Notes: generated by a model from the sequence alone, not told the origin. A DNA stretch of 64,000 nucleotides from Mucilaginibacter sp. dw_454 (GCF_018449775.1 NZ_JAAVVB010000002.1:372001-436000), one strand, 5' to 3'. Counted from the stretch's first letter, positions 7,294-17,385 are shown. Translations and numbers: made by a program.

Positions 7294-8055
7294 ATGAGTT
7301 TCGTGCTTAAAGAGGAACATGGTTTTAGTTACATCGATGAGGGCGAAGGCCAGGTGCTGCTGCTGCTGCACGGGTTAATGGGCGGCTTAAGCAATTGGGA
7401 AGAGGTGATCGAAGAATTCAGGCACAAATACCGGGTAATATTGCCTATGCTGCCTGTTTATGATTTGCCGGTAATAACAACAGGAGTAAAAACGTTATCT
7501 AAATACTTACATAAGTTTATCAAGTATAAAAAGCTGGAGAACGTTATTTTGCTGGGTAACTCGCTAGGCGGGCATGTAGCGTTAATATATTCGCTGGCAC
7601 ATCCTGAAAAATTGCGCGCTATGGTTTTAAGCGGCAGCTCGGGTTTATATGAAAATGCTTTTGGAGGGTCCTTCCCGCGAAGGGAAAGTATAGATTTTGT
7701 AAAAGAAAAAGTTGAATATACTTTTTACGACCCCAAAATTGCAACTCCCGAATTAGTTGACGAAGTTTATAAATTGGTTAACGATCGTCACTCGGTGATC
7801 AGGTTGTTAGCTATGGCGAAATCGGCTATACGCCATAACATGAAAAAAGATCTGCATAAAATACATATGCCGGTTTCATTGATATGGGGCAAGAACGATA
7901 AAGTAACGCCGCCGGAAGTAGCAGACGAGTTCCATGAGGCACTGCCCGACTCGGAATTGCATTGGATAGACAAATGCGGCCACGCTGCCATGATGGAGCA
8001 TCCGCAGGAGTTTAACCGTTTGTTAAAAGGATTTTTAGAGAAAATAAAAGCATAA
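7294..8055 (+). CDS. Alpha/beta-fold hydrolase
   Basis: The 253-residue protein has the oxyanion HG at 26-27, nucleophile elbow GNSLGG at 88-93 (Ser90), an acid in WGKNDKVTPP and the catalytic His in DKCGHAAMMEHP, a complete triad with a small lid. It has no signal peptide and is therefore cytoplasmic. The substrate is unknown. It is followed after 3 bases by a CBS-domain gene and probably shares its transcript. A TAACTTTA box at 7273-7280 is a likely promoter. Confidence 0.86.
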   Translation: MSFVLKEEHGFSYIDEGEGQVLLLLHGLMGGLSNWEEVIEEFRHKYRVILPMLPVYDLPVITTGVKTLSKYLHKFIKYKKLENVILLGNSLGGHVALIYSLAHPEKLRAMVLSGSSGLYENAFGGSFPRRESIDFVKEKVEYTFYDPKIATPELVDEVYKLVNDRHSVIRLLAMAKSAIRHNMKKDLHKIHMPVSLIWGKNDKVTPPEVADEFHEALPDSELHWIDKCGHAAMMEHPQEFNRLLKGFLEKIKA

Positions 8056-8058
8056 CGC

Positions 8059-8721
8059 ATGTACGCAAGCGAATTGATAATTGATTCTATACCACCGGTA
8101 CACACCTCTGATACCATTCAGCGGGTGCTTGACCGTATGGTTGAGTTTCGCGTTCGCCATTTGCCTATTGTTAATGAAGAGCAGTTTTTGGGTTTACTGG
8201 CAGAAAGCGATATCCTGCCTGAGGCGGATGCCCAAACTCAGGTTGGCGCTTTAGGATTATCTTTAATAAACCCATACGTGCGCGAAGATCAGCATGTGTA
8301 CGATGTAATTCGTCTGTTTTATGAGCAGCAGCTAAGCGTTGTGCCGGTGCTGGACATTAAAAAGAACTATTTGGGGTTGATACCTATTAATAGGATGAAT
8401 GAATACTTTGCCACAATTACTGCGGTGTCGCAGCCAGGCGGTATTATTATTCTGGATATCAATAATAAAAACAATTCGCTGGCGCATATGTCGCAAATTG
8501 TCGAGTCGGACAATGCGCAAATCTTAAGTTCATACGTACGTACCTTCCCGGATTCAACCAGAATGGAAGTTACACTTAAGGTAAACAAAACCGACATTTC
8601 AAATATTGTAGCTACGTTTTTACGTTACGAGTACGATGTAAAAGCTACGTTTAACAACAGTGAGCACGAAGATGGATCGATGGACAGATATGCTGCACTG
8701 ATGAATTATCTTAATTTATAG
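8059..8721 (+). CDS. CBS-domain protein
   Basis: This 220-residue protein holds a CBS pair in residues 1-125: SDTIQRVLDRMVEFRVRHLP in the first and VYDVIRLFYEQQLSVVPVLD in the second. The C-terminal 85 residues look ACT-like (GGIIILDINNKNNSLAHMSQ). CBS pairs bind adenine nucleotides or SAM and regulate partner proteins. It lies between a hydrolase gene and nadK; this CBS-nadK-DUF6089-uppS order is, as far as I recall, conserved in the phylum, but no function has been assigned. Confidence 0.85.
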   Translation: MYASELIIDSIPPVHTSDTIQRVLDRMVEFRVRHLPIVNEEQFLGLLAESDILPEADAQTQVGALGLSLINPYVREDQHVYDVIRLFYEQQLSVVPVLDIKKNYLGLIPINRMNEYFATITAVSQPGGIIILDINNKNNSLAHMSQIVESDNAQILSSYVRTFPDSTRMEVTLKVNKTDISNIVATFLRYEYDVKATFNNSEHEDGSMDRYAALMNYLNL

Positions 8722-8723
8722 TT

Positions 8724-8791
8724 TAGTCCATAGTCGATGGACCATAGACCATAGTTTTTAAATACTATCGACCATTGACCATGGTCTATGG
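8724..8791. repeat. CCATAGTCGATGGACC inverted repeat, family C copy 1
   Basis: The words AGTCCATAGTCGATGGACC and CTATCGACCATTGACC are arranged head to head around a T/A-rich centre and form a long imperfect hairpin. The right arm ends 16 bases before the nadK ATG. A second copy is at 53729-53824. Confidence 0.75.
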
Positions 8792-8807
8792 GCTCAAAGA
8801 ATCCCCA

Positions 8808-9689
8808 ATGAAAATAGCAGTATACGGACGACCGTTTAATGACCAGGCAGTAATGCCTTTTATACAACAGGTTTTTGACAGCCTTTCGCTGCATTCGGTA
8901 GAGATCTACGTTCATCACCAGCTAAATAATTACCTGGTTGATAAAATAAATACCGGCACCTATAACATTCTAAACGAAGGCGACAATATTAAAGGTGTTA
9001 TTGACGCTTTTATTACGCTGGGCGGCGATGGTACTTTGCTGGACATGGTAAGTGTTATCCGCGATTCATGTGTACCTGTTATCGGTATCAATTTTGGCCG
9101 TTTGGGTTTCCTGGCCAGCGTAAATAAAACCGACATTGCGGCTGCTATACACGCTGTTGTTAATCATCAATATACTTTAGATGGCCGTGGTTTGTTAAGT
9201 GTAGAGTCTGAAATGAATATTTTGGGGATGGATAATTTCGCACTAAACGATATTACTATTCACAAGCGCGATGATTCGGCTATGATAACCACCAGCATGT
9301 TTTTAGACGGCGAGTTCCTGAACTCTTACTGGGGCGATGGGATTATCATAGCCACTGCAACAGGCTCAACAGCGTATTCATTAAGCTGTGGCGGGCCAAT
9401 TATATTCCCGGAATCAAACAGCATTGTAGTTACCCCCGTATCACCGCATAATTTAAACGTGCGCCCTATCGTATTGCCAGAGTCGAGTGTGCTGTCGTTT
9501 GAGGTTGATTCGCGCGGCGCTAACTATATTTTGTCCTGCGATTCGAAGACCGAAGTTATAGACAAACCCATGCGCTTCAAGGTGCAAAAAGCAAGTTTTG
9601 AGCTTAATCTCATCCGCTTAAATAATGAAAGCTACTTATCAACGTTAAGAAACAAATTGTTGTGGGGCCTTGATGCCCGCAATTACTAA
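8808..9689 (+). CDS. nadK: NAD kinase
   Basis: The 293-residue enzyme phosphorylates NAD to NADP. It has the GGDGT motif at 72-76, the LNDITI segment and the conserved block GDGIIIATATGSTAYSLSCG. I choose ATG 8808 (MKIAVYGRP), the usual family N-terminus; an upstream in-frame ATG at 8775 falls inside the family C repeat. It is followed after 9 bases by the DUF6089 gene. Confidence 0.95.
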   Translation: MKIAVYGRPFNDQAVMPFIQQVFDSLSLHSVEIYVHHQLNNYLVDKINTGTYNILNEGDNIKGVIDAFITLGGDGTLLDMVSVIRDSCVPVIGINFGRLGFLASVNKTDIAAAIHAVVNHQYTLDGRGLLSVESEMNILGMDNFALNDITIHKRDDSAMITTSMFLDGEFLNSYWGDGIIIATATGSTAYSLSCGGPIIFPESNSIVVTPVSPHNLNVRPIVLPESSVLSFEVDSRGANYILSCDSKTEVIDKPMRFKVQKASFELNLIRLNNESYLSTLRNKLLWGLDARNY

Positions 9690-9698
9690 ATTTGTTGA

Positions 9699-10469
9699 AT
9701 GTATAAATCGTTACTTATAGTCTTATTTACTGCTATTTCACTTAACCTGCATGCGCAAGCGTGGGAGGTAGGCGGCTTTGGCGGTGGTGCAGGTTATATG
9801 GGCGATCTGAATCAAAAAAATCCGCTTAAAGTTTCGGGGGTTGCTGCCGGTGTTTTTGCCTGGTATAATTTTAACGGCTATATATCGCTGGGCATCGGCG
9901 CTAATTATGGTGTCATCAGCGCGGCAGACAGCCTTTCGTCAAACCTTCAAAATCGTATCCGTAATTTAAGTTTTACTACCAGGTTGCTGGAAACCAGTTT
10001 TACTGCCGAGTTTAACTTTATGGAATTTGTGCCTTCGGTATCAAAAAATCTGTATACGCCTTATATTTTGTTCGGCATAGCTTATACAAACTACAACCCG
10101 CAGGCTAATTACATGGGCGAAACTTATAATCTGCGCGATTATCAAACCGAAGGGGTAGCTTATAAAAATACTACCATAGCTGTACCTTTTGGTGTGGGTA
10201 TTAAATATAACATTGCGGGCAGGCTAACCCTGGCGGGTAGCCTGGGCTACCGCACGGCTTATACAGACTATCTGGACGATGTGAGTGGTGTTTATCCTAA
10301 TAAAGCAAAATTGAATAATCCGGTGTCTGTAGCGTTGTCAGATCGGTCTGCTACGCAAATTGGTACAGCAGGTACGCAGCGCGGCGACTTGCGCCCGCAC
10401 GATACGTACTTTTTTACCGGCTTCTCTATCTCTTACACCTTTATCACGCAGAAATGCTATTATGAATAA
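9699..10469 (+). CDS. DUF6089-family outer-membrane barrel protein
   Basis: The 256-residue protein has a signal peptide (LFTAISLNLHAQA, cleavage near 20) and a glycine- and aromatic-rich beta-strand pattern ending in FSISYTFI, so it is predicted to be an outer-membrane barrel. The motif GGAGYMGDLNQKNPL just after the signal is typical of DUF6089. Its place between nadK and uppS-bamA suggests an envelope role. No function is established for the family. Confidence 0.78.
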   Translation: MYKSLLIVLFTAISLNLHAQAWEVGGFGGGAGYMGDLNQKNPLKVSGVAAGVFAWYNFNGYISLGIGANYGVISAADSLSSNLQNRIRNLSFTTRLLETSFTAEFNFMEFVPSVSKNLYTPYILFGIAYTNYNPQANYMGETYNLRDYQTEGVAYKNTTIAVPFGVGIKYNIAGRLTLAGSLGYRTAYTDYLDDVSGVYPNKAKLNNPVSVALSDRSATQIGTAGTQRGDLRPHDTYFFTGFSISYTFITQKCYYE

Positions 10470-10604
10470 GCCACTATTGCGCTATTGTTAGTTTAGTATT
10501 GTTGCCGGCTAAGCTTTTAATTATCAATAGCAAGCTAAAAAGCAGTCTGTTTTTTGTGCAAACTTTCTTTTTAACTGCATACTAAAAAAGTACAAAGTAA
10601 GTTT

Positions 10605-10612
10605 TACCTTTG
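10605..10612 (+). promoter_or_regulatory. Possible -7 promoter box upstream of uppS
   Basis: TACCTTTG matches TAnnTTTG in the 264-base gap before uppS. The ATG is 121 bases downstream, so a long leader would result. I see no other strong signal in the gap. Confidence 0.4.
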
Positions 10613-10733
10613 TCACCTGAAAAATTGGGCATTATTTAATAAGAGCATCAAAAAAAGGCGTAATTATAGTTAAGGTATTTATTCTGAAATGCTTTAACAA
10701 CACGCCAAAGCTTTTATTAAACCGGCAAAGGAA

Positions 10734-11474
10734 ATGAGTTATAAGGACCAGATTGATTTGTTTAAGTTACCAGAGCACATTGCTATCATTATGGATGGTA
10801 ATGGCAGATGGGCTAAAGGCAAAGGCAAATTAAGAATATTCGGCCATCATAATGGTGTGCTTTCTGTAAGGGATGTAGTTGAGGGTGGTGTTGATTTGGG
10901 ACTTAAATATCTAACCCTATACACCTTTTCGTCAGAAAACTGGAACCGCCCCAAGCTGGAAGTTATGGCCATTATGGAGTTAATGGTAAGCACCATCCAC
11001 AAAGAAATCAGAAACTTTATGGAAAAGAACGTTAGGCTTAATGCTATAGGCGATCTTGATATGCTACCAAAAAAATGTTACGACGAATTGCAGAATGCTA
11101 TTAAAACTACAGCCGGTAATACGGGTTTGACGATGACATTGGCTTTGAGTTATAGCTCGCGCCGCGAAATAGTATCAGCAGCTAAAAATATAGCTCAACA
11201 AGTAAAATCTGGCGAAATTGATATTGACGATATAAATGAAGAACTTTTTGGACATAACTTGTATACAAGCGATATGCCCGACCCGGAGTTGTTAATAAGA
11301 ACCAGCGGAGAGTACCGCATAAGTAACTACCTGCTTTGGCAGATTGCTTATGCAGAATTGTATTTTACACCCAAATTATGGCCCGACTTTAGGAAGGAAG
11401 ATTTGTTTGAAGCTATCATGGATTACCAGAAACGCGAACGTCGTTTTGGGATGACAAGTGAGCAAGTCAACTAA
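10734..11474 (+). CDS. uppS: Isoprenyl transferase (undecaprenyl diphosphate synthase)
   Basis: The 246-residue cis-prenyltransferase extends farnesyl diphosphate to the C55 carrier of peptidoglycan and O-antigen synthesis. It has the diphosphate site IIMDGNGRWAKGKG with Asp21 near the N-terminus, then LYTFSSENWNRP and the C-terminal ELLIRTSGEYRISNYLLW with the catalytic Arg and Ser. The length is typical. It is directly upstream of bamA, the order known from many bacteria. Confidence 0.95.
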   Translation: MSYKDQIDLFKLPEHIAIIMDGNGRWAKGKGKLRIFGHHNGVLSVRDVVEGGVDLGLKYLTLYTFSSENWNRPKLEVMAIMELMVSTIHKEIRNFMEKNVRLNAIGDLDMLPKKCYDELQNAIKTTAGNTGLTMTLALSYSSRREIVSAAKNIAQQVKSGEIDIDDINEELFGHNLYTSDMPDPELLIRTSGEYRISNYLLWQIAYAELYFTPKLWPDFRKEDLFEAIMDYQKRERRFGMTSEQVN

Positions 11475-11537
11475 ATTTTTTCTTTTAACAAATTTTAACA
11501 ACTGTATAAATTATTTTTAGCCCACTAAAATATACGA

Positions 11538-14087
11538 ATGAATAAATTTCTTTTTGCTATTCTCTTCTCCATTATAGGCACCGTTGCATTGGCGCAGAAC
11601 AGACCGGCTCAACAGTTTTACAGAACGCAAACGTCTGATACATTGAGTTACTTAAACCCCAAAGAATATATAGTGGGTGGGGTTGAAATTGTTGGCGCGG
11701 TACACCTGGATAAAGACGTGCTTGCACAAATTGCTAAGGTTAACAAGGGCGATAAAATATTATTACCCGGCGATGCAAGTGCTACCATCATTAAAAATCT
11801 GTACAAAGAAAATTTATTTGATGATGTGCAACTGTTTGTAACCAAAATGAATATGGATACAGTTTACCTGCAAATTGCGGTAAAAGAATTGCCACGTTTA
11901 TCAAGCCTGCGTTTACTGGGCATTCATAAAGGCGAGATTGAAGACATCAACAAGAAATTAGATGATAAGGGTAAAATAGTAAACACTAACTTATTAAGCC
12001 GCACTACAGCAGTAATTAAACGTTACTTTAATGAAAAAGGCTTTTTAAATACTACCGTAACTATTAAACAAAGGCTTGACCCTGGGGATGCGAACAGTTT
12101 GATACTGGACGTGGTGATTGATAAGGGTAAAAAGGTAATGATCAACTCGGTTACGTTTGAAGGTAATAAAGCGTTTTCTGAAGGCACATTGCGCGGTTAT
12201 TTGTCAAAAACCCGTAGCCGTAAGTGGTACAACTTGTTTGGGTCTAAAAAATTCAAAGACGATAAATACATTGAGGATAAGCAAAACCTGGTAGAAAAAA
12301 TGCAGGGTGAAGGTTATCGCGATGCGGTATTGATAAGCGATACTGTTACCAAGCACGATGCGCAAACTGTTGATGTAAAGCTTAAAGTATACGAAGGCCC
12401 TAAATATTACTTCGGTAACATTAAATGGTCTGGTAACGCTAAATATGACGTAAGAACTTTAAGTGGGATACTACGCATTAAAAAAGGTGATGTATTTAGT
12501 GAGGAATTGCTAAACAAACGCCTGAGTGGCGGTGGCCCTGAAGGTGATGACGTATCTTCTTTATATTTAAATGACGGTTACTTAACTTTTAACTCAGACC
12601 CGGTACAAACCAAAGTTGCTCATGATACAGTGGATCTGGATATCCGTATTTATGAGGGTCCGCAATACACTATAAACCGCGTAACTGTAAAAGGTAATGA
12701 TGTTACCAATGATAAAGTAATATTACGCGAGCTGATAACGGTTCCGGGGCAAAAATTCAATAAAGCTTATTTAATTGAAAGTACCCGTGTTATTGGCCAG
12801 TTAGGAAACTTTGACGACCAGAAAACAGAGCCAAGACCGGTTAACATTAACCCCGCCGATGGTACAGTTGACTTGATCTACAACGTGGTTGAAAAGCCAT
12901 CAGACCAGGTTGAGCTTTCCGGTGGTTTTGGTGGCGGGCAGTTTGTAGGTACCTTAGGCTTAACCTTCAACAACTTCTCTATCAAAAATATTTTCAACTT
13001 AAAAGAATACAAACCACTGCCTAAAGGCGATGGCGAGAAGCTGAGCTTACGCGGTCAATCAAGCGGTCGTAGCTACCAAAACTACTCGTTTACGTTCTCT
13101 GAGCCATGGTTAGGCGGTAAAAAGCCAATATTCTTCTCATTTACTGCGTATACCCAGTTAAGTTCTACCGGTCAGTACTATGCCAAAACCGACCCTAACT
13201 ATAACAATCTGCGTATTAATGGTGTAGGTGTAACTTTGGGTAAACGTTTAAAATGGCCTGATAACAAGTTTCAGTTAAACTACTCTTTAAACTTTGACCA
13301 TTATAATCTGGATAACTACCCTGGGTATTTGTTCACTAACGGTACATCATACAACATTAAATTAACGCAAGAGCTTTCGCGCAACTCGTTAGAAGGTAAC
13401 CCGATATTCCCTACAGGTGGTTCAAATATCAAGTTCACACTACAGGGAACGCCTCCATACTCGTTGTTTAACGACATCAACTACAAGTTGCCACCAACGC
13501 AAGAGCAATTGTATCACTTTGTAGAGTATTACAAGGTTAAGTTTGATGCGCAATGGTTTATACACCTTGCCGGCAAGTTTACTTTGATGACCCAAACCCG
13601 TTTTGGCTTCCTGGGCGAGTATAACTCGGTGGTACCGGGTTCACCGTTCGAGCGCTTTAAGCTGGGTGGCGATGGTATGCAGAGCTACCAGTTTTTACAA
13701 GGTAGTGATATCATAGGCCTACGTGGTTATGAAAACTTCTCTATCGTACCGGTTGGAACAAATTATACTGAAAGTACTAACCCTGGTGCCGCTATCTATG
13801 ATAAATTAACTTTCGAATTGCGTCACCCGGTAATTACCAGTTCATCAGCCACTATATTTATGCTGGCCTTTGCAGAGGGTGGTAACGTGTGGGATCATTT
13901 CTCGCAATTTAATCCGTACAATGTCAGAAGATCAGTAGGTGTTGGAGCTAGAATATTTTTACCTATTTTTGGATTACTTGGTTTGGATTATGGTTATGGC
14001 TTCGATGCAATACCAGGTATACCGTCTGCTAATAAAGGACAATTTAGTTTCTCTATAGCACAAAGCTTACAAGGCGGCTTTAACTAA
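11538..14087 (+). CDS. bamA: Outer-membrane assembly factor BamA
   Basis: The 849-residue protein has a signal peptide (cleavage after ALAQ, about 19), consecutive POTRA domains to about residue 440 (for example GGVEIVGAVHLDKDVL and INSVTFEGNKAFSEG) and a C-terminal 16-strand barrel with the lid-loop motif FKLGGDGM and DIIGLRGY. It inserts beta-barrel proteins into the outer membrane. Two OmpH/Skp chaperone genes follow 16 and about 600 bases later, so the insertase and its periplasmic chaperones are together. Confidence 0.95.
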   Translation: MNKFLFAILFSIIGTVALAQNRPAQQFYRTQTSDTLSYLNPKEYIVGGVEIVGAVHLDKDVLAQIAKVNKGDKILLPGDASATIIKNLYKENLFDDVQLFVTKMNMDTVYLQIAVKELPRLSSLRLLGIHKGEIEDINKKLDDKGKIVNTNLLSRTTAVIKRYFNEKGFLNTTVTIKQRLDPGDANSLILDVVIDKGKKVMINSVTFEGNKAFSEGTLRGYLSKTRSRKWYNLFGSKKFKDDKYIEDKQNLVEKMQGEGYRDAVLISDTVTKHDAQTVDVKLKVYEGPKYYFGNIKWSGNAKYDVRTLSGILRIKKGDVFSEELLNKRLSGGGPEGDDVSSLYLNDGYLTFNSDPVQTKVAHDTVDLDIRIYEGPQYTINRVTVKGNDVTNDKVILRELITVPGQKFNKAYLIESTRVIGQLGNFDDQKTEPRPVNINPADGTVDLIYNVVEKPSDQVELSGGFGGGQFVGTLGLTFNNFSIKNIFNLKEYKPLPKGDGEKLSLRGQSSGRSYQNYSFTFSEPWLGGKKPIFFSFTAYTQLSSTGQYYAKTDPNYNNLRINGVGVTLGKRLKWPDNKFQLNYSLNFDHYNLDNYPGYLFTNGTSYNIKLTQELSRNSLEGNPIFPTGGSNIKFTLQGTPPYSLFNDINYKLPPTQEQLYHFVEYYKVKFDAQWFIHLAGKFTLMTQTRFGFLGEYNSVVPGSPFERFKLGGDGMQSYQFLQGSDIIGLRGYENFSIVPVGTNYTESTNPGAAIYDKLTFELRHPVITSSSATIFMLAFAEGGNVWDHFSQFNPYNVRRSVGVGARIFLPIFGLLGLDYGYGFDAIPGIPSANKGQFSFSIAQSLQGGFN

Positions 14088-14103
14088 ATAGAACAAAAAT
14101 TCA

Positions 14104-14634
14104 ATGAAGAAGGTAATTTTAGTACTGGCTTTTACGTTTCTAGGTTTCACAGCGGCATTGGCACAAAGATTTGCTTATGTTGATTCTGACTATATTCTGA
14201 AACACATGCCCGACTATGTATCGGCACAAAAACAATTAGGAGCATTGTCAGATCAATGGCAAAAAGAGGTTGATGGCCGTTTTCAGGAGCTTGACCGCTT
14301 ATATAAATCATACCAGGCCGACCAGGTTTTATTGTCGGCTGATATGAAAAAGCGTCGTGAAGATGAGGTTGTTGCCAAAGAAAAAGCAGCTAAAGATTTT
14401 CAGCGTCAAAAGTTTGGTCCGGATGGCGAGTTAGAGACTAAGAGCGCCGCAGTAATGAAACCCATTCAGGACAGGGTGGCTAAAGCGGTGCAAGCCGTAG
14501 CAGAGGCAGACAACCTGGATATGATTTTTGACAAAAACAGCGAGGTGATCATGTTATATGCAAGCCCTCGTTATGATAAAAGCGCCGAAGTTATAACCCG
14601 TTTAGGATTAAAGCCGGGGGTATTTGCTAAATAA
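14104..14634 (+). CDS. OmpH/Skp-family periplasmic chaperone (first copy)
   Basis: The 176-residue protein has a signal peptide ending ALAQ near residue 20, then RFAYVDSDYILKHMP, the conserved opening of OmpH proteins, a long helical arm (residues about 45-125, rich in K, E, Q) and a C-terminal closing strand with MIFDKNSEVIMLY. Skp-type trimers hold unfolded outer-membrane proteins in their arms. It is 16 bases after bamA and probably cotranscribed with it. Confidence 0.9.
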   Translation: MKKVILVLAFTFLGFTAALAQRFAYVDSDYILKHMPDYVSAQKQLGALSDQWQKEVDGRFQELDRLYKSYQADQVLLSADMKKRREDEVVAKEKAAKDFQRQKFGPDGELETKSAAVMKPIQDRVAKAVQAVAEADNLDMIFDKNSEVIMLYASPRYDKSAEVITRLGLKPGVFAK

Positions 14635-14690
14635 AAATTTTATATATATAATCGCGAATTATTAAAATTAACCACACAGAACAAAACAAA

Positions 14691-15230
14691 ATGAAAAAAG
14701 TATTTAAAGTTGCTTTAGTAGCAGTTTGCATGTTATTCATAGGCAACTTTGCCAAAGCACAAACTAAGATCGGATATATCTCTTATAACGATTTGATTCC
14801 GGCTATGCCAGAATACAAAACCGTAAATACTCAGATTGAGGCTTTCAAAAAAACCTTTGTTGACCAGTTGCAATTATTAAGCAATGAGCTACAAACTAAA
14901 GGCGCAGATTACCAGGCTAAACAAGCTACCATGACTGATGCTGTTAAAGCTGCTAAACAATCTGAATTAGCTGATTTACAAAAACGCGCTCAAGATTATC
15001 AAAATACCGCTCAGCAATCAGTTGAGCAAAAAGGTAACGATTTGATGAAGCCATTATTGGATAAAGCACGTGCCGCAGTTACCGAAGTAGCTAAAGAAAA
15101 AGGTTTAACTTACGTATTTGACTCATCAACTACTCAATTGTTGGTATCGCCTCCATCAGATGATATTATGGCTGCAGTAAAAGTTAAATTAGGTATCAGT
15201 AGCACGCCTACTTCTACTACCACTAAATAA
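14691..15230 (+). CDS. OmpH/Skp-family periplasmic chaperone (second copy)
   Basis: The 179-residue OmpH paralogue has a signal peptide ending AKAQ near 24, then KIGYISYNDLIPAMPEY, a coiled-coil arm at about 50-125 and the closing LTYVFDSSTTQLL strand. A low-complexity STPTSTTTK tail ends the protein. It is clearly diverged from the first copy, so the duplication is old. A strong terminator follows at 15252-15287 and closes the envelope operon. Confidence 0.9.
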   Translation: MKKVFKVALVAVCMLFIGNFAKAQTKIGYISYNDLIPAMPEYKTVNTQIEAFKKTFVDQLQLLSNELQTKGADYQAKQATMTDAVKAAKQSELADLQKRAQDYQNTAQQSVEQKGNDLMKPLLDKARAAVTEVAKEKGLTYVFDSSTTQLLVSPPSDDIMAAVKVKLGISSTPTSTTTK

Positions 15231-15251
15231 TTTTAACGTAATAAGATTTAC

Positions 15252-15287
15252 AAAAGCGCCTCTATCCGGGGCGCTTTTTTTATTTTT
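15252..15287 (+). terminator. Intrinsic terminator after the ompH pair
   Basis: The stem AAGCGCC / GGCGCTT closes a loop of about nine bases and is followed by an uninterrupted T run. It separates the uppS-bamA-ompH run from murI. Confidence 0.85.
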
Positions 15288-15305
15288 GATTATATAAACA
15301 AGCAC

Positions 15306-16151
15306 ATGCCAGTTAATCAACCCATAGGTATTTTTGATTCGGGGATAGGCGGTCTAACCGTTTTCCGTTCCATAGCAGAGCAACTGCCGGGGTATGATTA
15401 TATTTATTTGGGCGATAACAGCCGCGCGCCATATGGCAACCGGTCGTTTAACACCATCCATCAGTATACCTGGGAATGTGTGCAGTGGTTATTTAAGCAA
15501 GGGTGCCCGCTTATTATACTGGCCTGTAATACGGCATCGGCAAAGGCGCTGCGTACTATCCAGCAAAAGGATATGCAGGGCCTTGATCCATCTAAAAGGG
15601 TGCTGGGTGTTATCCGCCCAACTGCTGAGGTGATTGGCGATTACTCGACCAGCAAAGAAATTGGTGTGCTGGGTACCACGGGCACGGTACAATCAGAGTC
15701 GTACCTTATCGAAATACAAAAATTCTTCCCTGATCTTAAAGTTTACCAGCAAGCTTGCCCGCTTTGGGTACCGCTGGTAGAGAGTGGCGAGTATGAGAAA
15801 GCCGGATCTGATTATTTTATTCAGGAATATCTGGATCAGCTGATGGAGCAATCCGACAAAATCGATACAATATTGCTGGCCTGCACCCATTATCCTTTAT
15901 TGCAAGATAAAATTAAAGCGCACCTGCCTGCCGGTATTAATGTGATAGCCCAAGGCGATATTGTTGCCAAAAGCTTGGTTGACTACTTGCAACGTCACCC
16001 CGAGCTGGAAGAGAAGCTAACTAAAACCGGCAAACGCGAATTTTATACCACCACAGATGATACCGCCGAGTTTGATCACCATGCTTCGCGGTTCTTTTCG
16101 GCGCCGGTTAAATCGTCATTTGTATCGGTTACAGAGTTTAGCTGCAAGTAA
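15306..16151 (+). CDS. murI: Glutamate racemase
   Basis: The 281-residue enzyme makes D-glutamate for peptidoglycan. It has [13 protein letters not shown] with Asp11 and Ser12, and the two catalytic cysteines Cys74 (ACNTASA) and Cys193 (LACTHYPLL). The length is normal. It stands 18 bases after a terminator and 44 bases before nuoH on the same strand, so it may be transcribed together with the nuo genes. Confidence 0.95.
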   Translation: MPVNQPIGIFDSGIGGLTVFRSIAEQLPGYDYIYLGDNSRAPYGNRSFNTIHQYTWECVQWLFKQGCPLIILACNTASAKALRTIQQKDMQGLDPSKRVLGVIRPTAEVIGDYSTSKEIGVLGTTGTVQSESYLIEIQKFFPDLKVYQQACPLWVPLVESGEYEKAGSDYFIQEYLDQLMEQSDKIDTILLACTHYPLLQDKIKAHLPAGINVIAQGDIVAKSLVDYLQRHPELEEKLTKTGKREFYTTTDDTAEFDHHASRFFSAPVKSSFVSVTEFSCK

Positions 16152-16195
16152 GCGCCTGTAATTCGTTTTTCCTTTTTTGGTTAAACACTACCAGT

Positions 16196-17338
16196 TTGGT
16201 AGGTTTTAACAATCTAATCAATTCAATCACCTCAAAATTTATTAAGTTTGCAGCTAAAGCAAACGGGTTGAACTTTTATACTACATATTTCCTAATTGCA
16301 ATAGGCTTATTTGTCTTTGTGGCTGTGTTTACTCTTTTCGGCGTTTATGCCGAGCGTAAACTTTCGGCTTTTATTCAAGATAGACTTGGCCCTACAGAGG
16401 TGGGAAAATACGGAATGTTTCAAACCCTGGCCGATATCATGAAACTCATCCAAAAGGAGTTGATCATCCCGGCCGCTGCCGATAAAGTCCTGTTTTTAAT
16501 GGCGCCGCTTATCATATTTGTGGCGGTTTACCTTGGCTTCGCGGCATTGCCATGGGCTCCGGAATTGGTGCCTGCTAAAATCAATATCGGGCTTTATTAC
16601 ATCCTGGCGATTATCTCCATCGAAACATTAGGCATTCTGATGGCCGGATGGGGATCAAACAATAAATATTCTATACTGGGCGCTATGCGTTCGGCGGCAC
16701 AAATTATCTCTTATGAGATACCTGCAGGTTTCGCGCTGATATCGGTAGTGATGATTGCGCAGACAATGGATCTCCAACTGATCTCGGCGCAGCAAGGCAT
16801 TTTATCGCCCGAGAAAACAAAATTCCTGGGTTTCCTGGATGTGTCGAATACCGGCGGAATTTTATCATGGAATATCTTCCGCGCTCCGCATCTGATCATT
16901 GCATTTGTAATTTATTTTATAGCGTCATTAGCCGAAAGTAACCGCGCGCCGTTTGATATACCCGAGGCTGAATCAGAATTAGTGGCAGGGTTTCATACCG
17001 AGTTTACAGGATTGCAATTTGCTTTGGTATTTTTGGCCGAGTATGCCATGATGTTTTTAGTATCGATGGTTGGTGTAATTCTATTTTTGGGTGCCTGGAA
17101 CACGCCGCTGCCAAATATTGGTTCGGTTGCATTGGCTACCTGGACAACCGGGACTGCCTGGGGCATTTTTTGGATAGTGCTCAAAACTTTTGGTTTAATA
17201 GCTGTACAAATGTGGATCAGGTGGACTTTACCACGTTTACGTGTCGATCAGCTTATGAACTTGTGCTGGAAGGTGCTTACACCATTAGCATTTTTATGTA
17301 TGCTGATATCAGGCATATGGCGATTGTGGTTGATGTAG
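16196..17338 (+). CDS. nuoH: NADH-quinone oxidoreductase subunit H
   Basis: The 380-residue membrane subunit couples the peripheral arm to the pump and lines the quinone channel. Conserved loops are [15 protein letters not shown] near 50-65 and [20 protein letters not shown] near 245-265. No suitable ATG exists at the N-terminus. I take TTG 16196, which gives a normal N-terminus before the first membrane helix. It is the first nuo gene here; murI, not nuoG, lies upstream. Confidence 0.92.
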   Translation: MVGFNNLINSITSKFIKFAAKANGLNFYTTYFLIAIGLFVFVAVFTLFGVYAERKLSAFIQDRLGPTEVGKYGMFQTLADIMKLIQKELIIPAAADKVLFLMAPLIIFVAVYLGFAALPWAPELVPAKINIGLYYILAIISIETLGILMAGWGSNNKYSILGAMRSAAQIISYEIPAGFALISVVMIAQTMDLQLISAQQGILSPEKTKFLGFLDVSNTGGILSWNIFRAPHLIIAFVIYFIASLAESNRAPFDIPEAESELVAGFHTEFTGLQFALVFLAEYAMMFLVSMVGVILFLGAWNTPLPNIGSVALATWTTGTAWGIFWIVLKTFGLIAVQMWIRWTLPRLRVDQLMNLCWKVLTPLAFLCMLISGIWRLWLM

Positions 17339-17346
17339 GGGGAAGA

Positions 17347-17385
17347 GGTTAGAGATTAGTTATTTAGAGATTAGAAAGATAATCG
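17347..17385. repeat. TAATCACTAATC-type repeat, family A partial copy 3
   Basis: The words GGTTAGAGATTAG and TAGAGATTAGAAAG fill the gap between nuoH and nuoI. Only one arm of the family is recognisable. It is the only repeat seen within the nuo operon. Confidence 0.4.
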
